A DNA stretch of 64,000 nucleotides from Cephalotrichum gorgonifer (lineage: Eukaryota; Ascomycota; Sordariomycetes; Microascales; Microascaceae), in contig ONZQ02000024.1 of assembly GCA_900312665.1 (NCBI GenBank), forward strand, positions 1 to 64,000. The letters are read 5' to 3'. Made by a program: the position numbers and the translations under genes. Positions 18,430 through 29,450 of the stretch are shown here, piece after piece. The notes beneath the pieces were generated by a model, which was given only the letters and a program-made list of their open reading frames with translations, was not told the DNA's origin and made no database searches. Every line of letters begins with the position of its first letter. Positions within the stretch are counted from its first letter, which is position 1.

Positions 18430-21167
18430 TTATACCTGATATGCTCTATCCGGATTATCAAACAAGAACTGTGAACCCGAGAAGGACGCGTCGGTAAACA
18501 TCTCCAGGAGTCCCGAGCTTGTCTCCAGATCCAGGGTCTCAAAGACATCAAATTGCGCCCCATCAAAGTTCCTAAGATGGAGAGTGTCAGCGGAAACCCC
18601 TTACTGCAGTATCGGGGGAAAACTTACATGTCATGGTAATCCGTGAAAGCGGGTGTTTCGTTTTCACCCGGGATATGTGGCGTAGCTCTTGGTGTGTAGG
18701 GATTCAGTTGCCCGATAGCCTGCATAGGCTGTGCTGGCGGAAGCGCCCTGGGCTGCATGACTCCGCTCTCGGGGATCATGGTCTCAAACTCGGCAGAAAG
18801 TCTCTCGCACCACCCAATCTTCTCCATTGTCCTGAATGTCTCGATGCAGAACTGGAGCATAGCCTGGCGAACCGTCCCGCCCAGCTTCTGTAGCGCCATG
18901 ATCAGTACGTCCATGACTTCGCCGATAGTGTTGCTGTCGAAGAGGAGCAGGCTGGACAGCGTCTGGTCTTCCCGCATTCGCCTAATTACGTTGACGGCTG
19001 CCTCGGCGGCCTCGATGCACGTGTTGCTCATCTGCTCGTAGAGCATCCTCTTGCCTGGGATCATGGTGTCGCTAGATCTAGTCACCATGAAGAGGAGGAA
19101 CGGCCGAGTGAGGGACATGTTGGCGAGCCAGAACCGGAGGTGTAGGATGGAGACTGCGCGGCGGTGCTGGGGGTGGAGCGAGGAGTCCCATCGTAGATGG
19201 GTGGGTATCCCGTCGTACCACCGCCTTAGTGCGGCCAGAGATCGGGTAACGCGACTAATGGGGAGCCTACCCCCCACATGAGCCGGCTCTAGAAAGCATT
19301 CGTGACTTATCATCTTCGACATTCGGGTCAAGCTGACAAGCAGAGCCTGGTAATCCAGTGGGGTATTCGGGCCTGGTCCCAGTATCTGCGAGCTGGGTTA
19401 GTTGAGAAAGCAGAGTTTCATGACTTCCGATCTACACTTACATGCTCAGTCGCGGGCGGGGTGCTCATGAACACGGCATCGTCCATGATGGAGCAGGGGT
19501 AGCCGAACCGGCTAGCCATCTCGTAATCGAGGATGTAGATAGTCCACCATAATCGTCGGCTTCTCTCTCGCTCTAGTGAGCCTTTGCTCCTAAGGAACAC
19601 ATCTCGGTGTAGTCCTAACGAGAACCCTATCCTCACGGCCGTCCCGATGTTCAGGTAAGCCGTTATGCTGTAACACATGGCATGAGTTGCCAAGCTCTAG
19701 TGAACAAGTCAGCTTGTGCCAATCACATTTTCGATAACTTAGGCGAAGTTCCACCCACCATTAGGCCAAAGGCCTTGACACTATCCAAACCAGCCTCCTC
19801 AGTTGCCGCTGCCGCCTCGTCCTTCGCCATGGACAGATAGTCCGCCGATGTTTTCGTGTCCTGGGGCCCATTTCCCTTGGGCTTGAAGCTATTGTCGGCT
19901 GGCGCCATGCTCCCTATCGTTAGGATGGAGTAAAGCGCACATAGCCACGACGAGCTGGCTGACGCCCCGCGATCCTCCAGAGTCTGGTCCAGGCGCGGAT
20001 AGAACTGTTCGGACGGGTAGAACCAGTAGGTACAGTGGAGTTGGTCGAAGAACCGAGCGACGTATGCCATGCAGAGCTGGCGAGGGGGGAGATAAACAGC
20101 CGTCCGGCGGCCGCCGTTGCCGCTTTCCGGGGTTGTTGGTGGGAGAGGTCCGAAGTTCAGCGGCGTGATGATCTTTGGATCTGACCGCTGTGACACCCCT
20201 CGTGGCTCTCGCGCTGTTCGGATAGCGTTGAACCAACGAATGGATGAGTTGGCACCGACATAACCTGTTAGATGTGAGTTAGTATTAAAGAGTCCCATGC
20301 CAGGTTTCAGAGTGGGGAGAAACTGGATAGACGCACGATATCTCCCCATCGAATCCAACAGCATGCAGCCGAACTCTTCCTGTAGCGAAGTATGCTCTTC
20401 AGGCTCCATCGTCTCTGTGGTCCCGTCCGCGTCGGCCTCAGCCGCCGGGCCAAGACTATCTCCATTTTCCACACTCAAGACTCCTCCCCCGGAGGTGATT
20501 GGAGGAGTCCGTACTGGCACAGGTGGTCTATCATCCAGCTTCTGAAGGAGGTCTTGGATGTTCTCTACTGTGAGCTCCGGGAGCTCGTCTTCTGGTACGA
20601 AGCGGCGGAGGAGCTTGATAGAGTATTCATAGACTTCGCCCGAGACGCGGTAGAAGGGTCGCTTCCTGCTCTTTACGCTCGCCTCGCATGTGAGATTGAC
20701 AGACCGGCAGTAGTGACATGACCCAGTTTCTATGAGGTGGCATTTAGTTAGCTGAGAGTAGGTGCGGCAGCGAGCTGCAGGCTGAGCGTATCACTTACCG
20801 ATGCCGATGCACTGTGATTGAAACGCTGTCAGTTCACATGTGTTGCATTCGGAGTATCTCATGCATGGAGAAGTCGACTCACCTTGGTCTTGCGAGCCTT
20901 ACACGTGTTACAACTTAATCGGGCCCTCTTCCGCGGAGGCTCCTGTCCTTGCTCTTGCTCCTGCTCCTGCTCCTGCTCCTGCCTACTCTCCTGCTGCTGC
21001 GCCTGCCTTTCCTGCTCAGGCACGCTCGAGTTCCGGCGTACCTGCACCTCGTTCGCGGTGCCGGCTTGATTATCGACGTCGGCCATTATCGTCTCAGGGT
21101 CGTACGATTCAGGTGGTATCTGGTATCGCCGTGGTATGATTATTGCAGCCGAATTCGAGCCAGGCAT
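18430..21167 (-). CDS. Zn2Cys6 transcription factor (cluster regulator 2), with a 13-base microexon
   Basis: Seven exons, 21167-20883, 20811-20799, 20729-20337, 20264-19759, 19696-19442, 19385-18628 and 18571-18430, give 783 residues; a start at 21086 would give 756. A Gln/Glu repeat (about 20943-20985) precedes the zinc cluster. The third Cys of that cluster is supplied by the 13-base exon 2, giving spacing C-x2-C-x6-C-x7-C-x2-C-x6-C. The intron at 20336-20265 has TACTAAC and removes a multiple of three bases, restoring GRYRYVGANSSIRW. The fungal_trans domain follows (SLGLHRD, RRLWWTIYILDYEMASRFG). It probably regulates the cluster; relatives include activators of carbon-source catabolism. 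Confidence 0.87.
20799..20811 (-). other. 13-base microexon of regulator 2
   Basis: Splicing the CNTCKARKTK exon directly to this 13-base piece (codons TGC ATC GGC ATC G) and on to 20729 restores a perfect six-Cys pattern. Flanking introns are 71 and 69 bases with GTGAGT...CAG and GTAAGT...TAG. An alternative upstream acceptor (CTGACAG) would insert RFQSQ and break the spacing. Predicted from sequence only. Confidence 0.75.
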
Positions 21168-21794
21168 CGGGGGCGATGGAGCCGGGCACCACCAGGCATT
21201 TGAGCTTAACGTTGGCTCATTTCCCCAGTGCGGGGGGAACGCGGGGAAGGGGCGCAAAGGGCCCTCGGCTGCTTGGATCCGACGCTAGCACGCTCATCTC
21301 CTCTGCGGGGATTCACGCTAGGTCGATTACCCCGTACCAGAACAGGGATTAGCGTCACACTTCCCCCCCCTCCGGGCCCACTCGCGCTGGTGGTGGTGGC
21401 GCGTGGCGAGGGCTGGTTGGAGATCCGACCCCGGCCAACTTGTCTTTAGCGGCGTCATCCATTGTCACGCGTGAGGAGAGCTATTGGACTGGCGGATGAC
21501 TAGTCTGAGCGGTTTTGCAGAGTACGACGGGAGCCCACCTCGCCAATCCCCATATGGACCTAGCTTAACACATTAGTTCCCCCCCGTCCCCGCCCCCGCC
21601 GCGAATCTTCTCAAAGGATTCGCTCTATGTGGGTAACATATTAATAATTCTTGGCATCCGAAGACAGTAAAATGAACGATTGGGTGGGGAAATGGATTCA
21701 TTCAATGTATCGTTCATATGCAGCTCCCCACTTCATTGGAGCACCACTCCTTGCCCCCTAGACCCGTATTTCCCAATTGAGCTATTCATTGCGC
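21168..21794. promoter_or_regulatory. Upstream region of regulator 2
   Basis: About 630 bases. It contains C-rich runs near 21361-21369 and 21579-21600 and the 3' flank of the P450 gene. No clear CGG-N10-CCG site and no coding feature were found. Confidence 0.45.
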
Positions 21795-23789
21795 TCATTT
21801 CTCCTCAAAAATCAGATACATGGGAACCACTCCAACGGTAAAGTGATCCAACGTCTTGAGCAAGAGGTCGGATCCGTCCTCGCCAGGGGCGTGCCTTATC
21901 GACTTGAAGTTCGCCACAATGTGCGTGAGCATGTTCTTCATCTCCGAGATGGCCAATCCTCTACCGATACATCCATTCATACCTGTAGTTTCACAAAGTC
22001 AGAAAAACAGGCCTCCTCAGATCTGCGCAGAAAAGGAAAGGGGCAGAGGTGAAAGGAGGACAGGTGGCCAAACAAAAAGGAATGTAGTAAAGAATCAAAA
22101 CACGGGACCTGTGCCACTTACCGATGTTCCACGTAATGAACGCTTCCTTATTCTTGATGAGTTCAGGCTGCGAGTACCACCTCTCGGGGATAAACTCCTC
22201 GGGACGCTCATAGTTGAGCTCGTCGCGCTGCATCGTGTACGGCGGGAGGAAGATCGTGGTCCCTCCCGGGATAAACGTGCCATCGATCGTGATACCTTCC
22301 GCGGGTGTGATGCGGGGGAAACCAGAGGGGATAGCAGGGTGCAGACGGAGCGCCTCTTGGACAATGCCGTCCAGGTGCTGCGCCTTTGAGACATCCTTCT
22401 TTTCCAGCACATTCTTCCCGTCCAGGAGAGGCTCAAGCTCTGCCCTAAGCTTCTCCCACTGGTCCGGGTTCTTCGCTAGGTGGTGGAAGATGTACGTCAG
22501 GGTCGAGGCCGTGGTGTCGGACCCACCAACGATGGTGAGCCTGGTGTCCCCTCTAAGCCACTGGTAGTCGATATCCTTCTTTTCGCTCTCGTTGTAGGCG
22601 TCCACAAGATGCGCAAGGACCTGAACCATATTCTGTCAGTAGATTTCAGTGCGGTAGAGTTAGTGGGTCAGCTCTTACATCTGCCCTCTCTACGTGCTTT
22701 TCGACACGTTCCTTGACCTGGGAGCCGACAAATTCAAGCCAAGCACCCACATACTTCCCTGCACCGGGGATCCTCATGATGATCGATCCCATCCATGGTA
22801 GCTGCATCGTGGGGCCTACCGACGCGAAACTAGTCTCCAACAGGTCCGGGATCCACCTGTTCTTCTCCGTAGTCATCATGTGGAACTCTTTTCCCAGTCC
22901 CACGTCGCCCATGACATCGAAGGCTGCGTACCGGTTAGCATAGGATCCCCAACCATCTCAGGGCAACGGGTGGAGCCTACCGAAGAATTTGCACCAGTTT
23001 GAGGCATTGAACGGCTTGCCGGAAATCTTCTTCATCTGCCTCACGAACTCCTCGCAGTGCAAGACTATGCGCCTCTCGTACTCCACCATGGCACTAGGAG
23101 AGAAGGCCTTGGAGAACACCTTCCTGCGAGCATCGTGCTTCTTCTTGTCACGGACGGTCTGCAGGCTCACCAGAGGCAGCGATCTCTCATACCAAGCGCC
23201 CTTGACGCACTTGGACGAATTGCCCAGCACGGTCTTGATGGCGTCAGGGTGGGTGATGGACATGGTACTCGGGCCTACATCATGTCAGTTAGATGCCTTG
23301 TCATCAATCATCCGGCAGACGCTTACCTGTCCTGATGAACTGTCCATGCTTCTTGTGCAACTTCTGCACATAGAGGTAGTTGTCCGAGTTCCTGATCACG
23401 TACATATGGCGGAAGTTGGACAGCCGCGACCAGAACGGCCCTGGGAACCTTCCCAGTCTGTGGAGGAATAACCGATACACCGATATGCTCCCAAACAACC
23501 CGGTGACGAACGACGCAGTCAGGGCGCTTGTCAGACCCGCCGTTAGGACTGCCCTCTTCTCCGTAACATGGAATACCCCGGCCGCGAGCAAACCAATGCC
23601 CGCCAGGGTGCGGAAGATCCACCGGTGGGCGTAGCGGTCGTGCTCGCCATGCATGAAGTAGAGGAGATGGCTGGCGACACCGAGGACGCCCGCCGCCGCG
23701 CAGCCCTGGGCGATTACCTTGTTGTCATTGAAGTCGATCATGTTGAGTGAAACGACAAGCCAGTTGTCTTGGCCGTAGTGACTGTTCAC
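21795..23789 (-). CDS. Cytochrome P450 monooxygenase
   Basis: Five exons, 23789-23327, 23274-22981, 22923-22679, 22620-22122 and 21982-21795, give 562 residues; a start at 23741 would give 546. Several hydrophobic N-terminal segments indicate membrane anchoring in the ER. Motifs are the I-helix GGSDTTAS, the K-helix QEALRL (ExxR), PERW, and haem ligand Cys in WNIGMNGCIG. The haem motif has Trp in place of the usual Phe (tolerated) and Asn where Arg, Lys or His is usual. It belongs to the fungal class that hydroxylates or O-demethylates phenolics and terpenoids; the substrate is unknown. In the cluster it may expose a free phenol or add a ring hydroxyl. Confidence 0.88.
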
Positions 23790-24494
23790 GGGAGCTGCCG
23801 ACAGTAAGGATCGAGTGGCACGAGTCTTATGTATATATCGCCTGATTTCCCCAGGAAATCAAGCATGTTGGTGCCGGAGTAGATGGGAATACCGTTCGAC
23901 CGGGACCCACTCTGCCCCGTTGTCCGTCGGCTCCATTGACCCGACCCCGGTTTCTCGAACCATCGCCGGACGATTTCGGTCCGATGTAAGCGATCAAGGC
24001 AGGATCTTCCAGTGTGTGTTGATATTTATGCTAGTGTTATAACCGCGCAACCGCGCTCCATTCCTCTGCATTAGTCGCTGGAAATACTCAATAGTCAAGC
24101 TGGACTGGGCGATCTACGCGCCGTCGGACGCGGAGGGAACGCCACCGCCAATATCCCCAGGATACGACATCCACCCTATTATTGGCCTAGCGCATTTTGC
24201 ATCATTTGCTTTTCACGCAATTAGTAGTCTTGTTTACCTTTGCCCGTTTTGATTTCCTCAGCCCAGTCGAACACCGTTGTCACTCTAGGTGGGAGATCCT
24301 TTTTTCGGAAGGATAGTGGCCAAGCAAGTCGTGAGCTCTCCCTGATCTAACATGTACGACGCTGTCGGGTGAATGCAACTACCGCAGAACGAAAGGAGAA
24401 AGCATCGAAGTGCGGATGTATGAGTGTCTTTGGATTCCAGAGGCAAGCTACAGAGCCAAATCTAAAACTAAAAGGTAAAATAGGCTATCCCCAA
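23790..24494. promoter_or_regulatory. Upstream region of the P450 gene
   Basis: About 700 bases. It contains a CGG-N11-CCG pair at 23967-23983 followed by ATG rather than ATA, a possible relative of the cluster motif with one extra spacer base. No coding feature is supported. Confidence 0.45.
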
Positions 24495-26298
24495 TCAAGA
24501 GACGGACTCGACATGCTTTCCAGAAGGCTTCTCGTCCAGGGCAAGCGCCTTCTCCCCAGCCAGCGCGTTCATCACTCCACGGGCCCTAGCCTCCTCAATC
24601 TCCACGCACACGTAGGTCTTGAAGGCCCGGGTCGGGACCTTGTTCCTGAACATCTCATCGATCTCCTCCAGGCTGCGACCCTTCACATCCGGAAGCAGGA
24701 AGTAGATGAAAGCGGTGGCAATCAAGCTACTGCCGAACCAGATCCAAGCATACTTCGGACCCCAGTTGAGCTCAGCGGGGTTGATGTAGTAAGGTGTGGT
24801 GAAGGTGCATAGCCAGGCGAAGATGAAGCTGACTCCGACGGAGAGACCCAGAGTATACGCTCGGAGATTCTGGGCAGGCAGTTCTCCGGAAGTCAGGAAG
24901 GTGTACGACTCGAGACCCAAGTTGAATCCAAAGAGGTAGAAACTTGTGGCTACAATCAGGCCGACGCCTGCCTTGGCGGACGAGAGGGGTGCCGTGTACA
25001 GGGCAGCAATGGTAACCATCGATGCACTGCAGATGACACATCCGGCGAGGATGAGGCGTCGCTGCCCCATACGCTGAACGAGGAACCACGAGAGGAAGAG
25101 CCCCACCACACCAAGACAATTCGTGATGACGATCCACTTGAATGGAGAATCCACCTCAGCCTGTTTCCGACGAATAGCATGTTAGAAACGTCATGGATAC
25201 CGAGGGAAGTCTCACGCCGGAGCGGACGGGGGTTCGTCGGGGAAAAAAGACTTACGATAGTAAAGAAGTAGGTGCCAAAGCTGAGAATGAACATGGCCCC
25301 GACGCCGGCATTGGCACAAGTAACACCAACGCATACGATGGTCCTTCGGAGGTTGGTACCCTTGAAGAGTTCGAACACGAGACGCCAGTTCTTCTCGCTC
25401 TCGGCCTCTCGGGCTGCCACGGCCTTCATCTCCTCGAACTCCTGCTGCACGGCAACCTCGTCATAGGCGCCCTTGCGGAAGAACCTCAGGGCCTTCAGCG
25501 CCTCTTCCGGACGGTTGTGGTGGAGGAGCCAGCGAGGCGATTCCGGGAGGAAGGGCAAGCTCAGAATCAGAGCGACCGGGATGGGGAAGCAGACGTATAG
25601 AGGGATCTGGTAAGATAGGCGACCCGCCACGCCTACGGTGGCATTGTTGACCACCATGCCCAGGGTGGTACCAAAGGTAATCCAGAAGCTGGCGATGCCA
25701 AAGCAGAGACTGCGCAGGTGGGGAGGCGTAACCTCCTGCAGGTAGACGAAGGCGAAGTTCATCACAACACCGTTCCCTAGACCGCACAGAATCCTAGCAA
25801 AGTAGAGAACGCCGAAGGATGTGGTCACAACCATCAATACAATGGAGACGAGGAGGGCGGTGCAGGCGAGCATGAGGGAGTATCGGCGGCAGAGGTGGGC
25901 ACCGATCGGGCCCGTAGACATGGCACCGACGAGACTACCGACTGTCATGAACGATGTAATCATTCGCTGAGGATCGGGCTGAAGGGGACAATAAGATTAG
26001 CGCCGTTCGGGGACACCCTTCGTGGTATGGAAAAGAGAGGAGCGGAGAGAGTGCAAGTGCTTACCTTGATGCCCCATGTACCGTTCGGGAGTTGGTAGCC
26101 AAACACTTGGAGGAAACCGGGCATGGCCTGGAACCCAGCAATGGCCCCTTTGTCGTAGCCGTACTCGAAGAGACTCATCCCGATGTAGAGCGTAAACAGG
26201 AGAATCCTCCAGTTGGCAAGAAGGCCCAGCTTACGCTCTCCCTGCTGGGTCTGGGACTCCCGCACCTCGCCGCGTTCATTGGTTTCAACTGCCCCCAT
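24495..26298 (-). CDS. MFS transporter, sugar/quinate-type
   Basis: Three exons, 26298-26065, 25978-25256 and 25160-24495, encode 540 residues. Signatures of the sugar-porter branch are present: YGYDKGAIAGFQ in TM1 (D-x-G type), PESPRWLL after TM6, and LPDVKGRSLEEIDEMF after TM12. About twelve membrane segments are visible. It probably imports the pathway substrate, perhaps a glycoside or polyol-like aromatic, across the plasma membrane. It is divergent from the VAO gene over a 751-base promoter, so the two are likely co-expressed. A hexose substrate cannot be excluded. Confidence 0.88.
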
Positions 26299-27049
26299 CT
26301 TGTGTGGAAATTGTGACGGAACAGCTCAAGAGAGGGGGAAGAGAAAGGGAGAAAGAAAAAAAGTATCGCGGAGGCCGCGATGAGAAGAAGAAGGGTAGAG
26401 TTCAACGGGGGTTCAATCCCTGTGAGGTGGTTTAGAAGAGGGTCAAAGGGGACATAAATGACTCAAGGGTCAGAGGCGGTTCTTCTTTATACTCTACAGA
26501 TACCGAGACGATTTGCCAGGCAATCTGGGGTAAGCGAGAAGTCGGGGTAAAATGAGGAGAACGTGGGGAGGGCATGGGGCCCCGCGTTCAGGTTAGCGGG
26601 TTCGGATCCACTCATTCGGGAAATCATGTCCAAAATTCTGGTTGACTCCTAGGAAGAACGACTAGTATGTATTGGGTTACTGCTCTAACGGTGAACATCC
26701 CTGGTCCAATCGATAGTTAATATGGAGAACGTCATGGTAATCTACCCCGCCTTTTCTCATAGTCATGCCCCAGATTAGATCCTTTGGGTTTCGAGCTATC
26801 GGTTACAAAAAATGGCGAGCCCGGCTCCAAGGATCCGGACCGGATCCACCACCGCCCGGCCATCGCTAATCGACTCCGAGTATAAGGATGGCTGGTAGCA
26901 TTCCCCAACCGTACGATAATCTCAATTCGCTACCCCAACTTCGCAGACAACCAATCAAACACTCTCATTCCCACGCATAATACCACCCTTTGACCCCAAA
27001 TCCTACCAAGTCAACCACCTGAAGATTGGGCCAATCACATACTCGCATC
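26299..27049. promoter_or_regulatory. Divergent promoter, MFS transporter / VAO-type oxidase
   Basis: 751 bases. A perfect 17-base palindrome built on CCG-N3-CGG lies at 26831-26847. CTATCGG at 26796-26802 is the reverse complement of CCGATAG, but its partner half site is TGG rather than CCG. A purine-rich run of mainly A and G is near 26330-26370. Confidence 0.5.
26831..26847. promoter_or_regulatory. Perfect 17-base palindrome with everted CCG/CGG
   Basis: GGATCCGG, one A, then CCGGATCC: eight-base arms around a single central base. It contains CCG-GAC-CGG, an everted half-site arrangement used by some Zn2Cys6 proteins. It lies 203 bases upstream of the VAO start. Confidence 0.5.
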
Positions 27050-29070
27050 ATGGTCGCCGAACAGAAGATTACCCTGGCCCTCGTCCCTGACGAGAACGCC
27101 TTGGCGGGCGAGACCGTCAACACTTGGGTCAAGACGGCGGAGCGCGTGCCTACCCTGGAGATCATCCCTCCCGGCCTAGACGCCGCCACCTGGGCCCAGG
27201 TGCTCACCTCGTTCCGCGAGATCCTGGGTGAGGAGGGCGTGCTAGCCAGCCACGACCACCGCGTCCTATACGCCGACCCCTATGCGGAGCTGCAGGACGA
27301 GGGGGAGCAGGCGAAGAGGGGAACTGCTGCCACTCTCTACGCGACCACCGTCGAGCACATCCAGGCCATCCTCAAGATTTGCAATGAGCACAAGATCCCG
27401 CTATGGACCGTCTCGAGGGGAAGGAACCTCGGGTACGGTGGTCCGGCGGCGAGGGTAAAGGTAAGTTCAAAGGACAGGACATCGATGATGATCAGTTCCC
27501 GCGCCAGGACCGAAAGGTTAACATGAGGACATCAGGGCTCCATCATTCTTGATCTGCAGCGGATGAACAAGATTCTCGACGTGAACGACAAGTACTCGTA
27601 CTACACGGTTGAGCCGGGTGTGACCTTCTTCGACATCTATAGGGCGATACGGGAAAAGAACGCCAACATCTGGTGCTCATGCCCTGCACTGGGCTGGGGC
27701 TCCATCGTCGGAAACGCGCTGGATCGTGGCTGGGGATATACCCCCGCGGGTAAGTCAAAACAGCCTCCAGTCACCCACCGAAATACTCCTCGAACCAAAC
27801 TCTAACATATGTTCCTCTCAGGCGACCATTCCAACCAGATCTGTGGCATTGAGGTTGTTCTCGCGGACGGCACCGTCGTCCGAACCGGAATGGGCGCGCT
27901 GAACGATTCCGCGTGCTGGCCTCTCTTCCGCGGAGGCTACGGACCTACCTACGAGCAGATGTTCAGCCAGAGCAACTTCGGTATCGTCACTAAGATGAGC
28001 ATCCAGGCCTCCCCGGCCCCCGAGGGCTACATGCTCTGCCATCTCGACCTCCCGGAGGAGGACGACCTCATCCCCATGACCGACGTCTTCCGCCAGCTCC
28101 TGATGGCGGACGTCATCCAGAACCACCCCATTATCGGAAACATTCCCCGAGAGATGGCCAAGAAGGGGCCGAGGAGCAAGTTCTACACTGGCGAGGGTCC
28201 CATTCCCGACGCGAGGCTGAAGGAGATCCAGAAGGAGCTCGGCGTCGGGTACTGGTCTGCGCGATTCGGTCTCTATGGACCTAAGGAGATCATTGACTAC
28301 AACTACAAGAGGTGTCAGCAGGCGTTTGCCAAGATCCCCGGCGCGAGGGTGTGGGGCACGGCATTCTATCCTCCCGAGGGCAAGGAGGTCCTTAGCCCTG
28401 AGGACCTCCCTGTCGAGTTCCGCAGTGTCGAGACCGGAACGCCTAGCCTTATCGCCCTGAAGTCTGTCCAATACCGTGGCAAGGATGGGTAAGTTTGGAT
28501 CTATCCCACCCTTCCCTGTTTTCACCTCTCCCTCTCTCTCTCATTCTCACACACACACTCTCTGTAAACACAACCAGTGCTAATATTTAATCTTCTAGCG
28601 GCCACGTCTCCTTCTCCCCCATTCTCCCCCCTGACGGCAAGGCGGCCCTCGAGTTCTACTATGCCGCCAAGGAGTGCCTCGGGAAGTACGGCTTCGAGTT
28701 CTTCGGCGGCCTCCACCAGTACCCCCGCCACCTCGCCATGATCAACATGATCTACTTCGACCGCCAGAGCAAGACCGAGCGCGAGAACGCCAACAAGGTC
28801 TTCGTCGAACTCGTCCACCTCGCGCGCAAGTTCGGGTACAGCGAGTACAGGGCGCACGTCGACTACATGGACCTCGTGGCGGACCAGTTCGACTTCAACG
28901 GCAAGAGCCTAATGAAGCTGAACGAGGCCATCAAGGATGCCCTGGACCCCAACGGTATCTTGAGCCCCGGCAAGCAGGGTATCTGGGACGAGAAGCGCCG
29001 GGAGGCCGCTAAGGCTCCGGCTCCCGAGGCGGCGGCGATAAATGGGGCGTTGGACAAGCTGGCGATATAA
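27050..29070 (+). CDS. Vanillyl-alcohol-oxidase-type FAD oxidase (4-alkylphenol/eugenol oxidase-like)
   Basis: Four exons, 27050-27460, 27536-27749, 27822-28488 and 28599-29070, give 587 residues (VAO is about 560). The PCMH-type FAD domain has SRGRNLGYGG and NALDRGWGYTPAGDH. The C-terminal domain has EYRAHVDYMD, where the Tyr-Arg pair corresponds to the phenolate-binding residues of VAO. It ends with the family block DALDPNGILSPGKQGIW. A His in GLHQYPRHLAM is in the right area for covalent FAD attachment. The family oxidises para-substituted phenols such as vanillyl alcohol, eugenol and 4-alkylphenols through a quinone methide, making H2O2. No signal peptide is seen; VAO itself is peroxisomal and cytosolic. 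Confidence 0.9.
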
Positions 29071-29450
29071 GGATGGGTCCTTCCATAGATAGGACAGTGT
29101 TATGTAGTTCAATTTATTAGCCATTTCAAGTATCTTCCGTCTTTCAAGATTAGTGAATCAAAAATAGTATAGGGTATTGCAGTATGACTCCCACTTAAGT
29201 TCACTTTGAGAATAAGTGTACTTGTGATACGAGGGCCGAGTACGGGGGATAGGGGCGATCCCAAAACGGTTCCCACGGATAGGTAGCGAAGTTAAGAGCA
29301 TGAAAGTAAATTTAGCCTTGGGTCAAAATATTTGATAGGACGTCAGTCGTGATTGAAAACAAAGAGGTGATGGTCTTCACCCAAGCGCTGGATGATCTAA
29401 AATTACACGGGGGAATTCGCCTGAAGGCCTATCCTCTTTCCCCTCTCCCA

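Noticed and set aside
23967..23983. CGG-N11-CCG upstream of the P450 gene as a fifth operator
   Set aside because: Spacing is 11, not 10, and the flank is ATG instead of ATA, so I do not count it with the four consistent sites.
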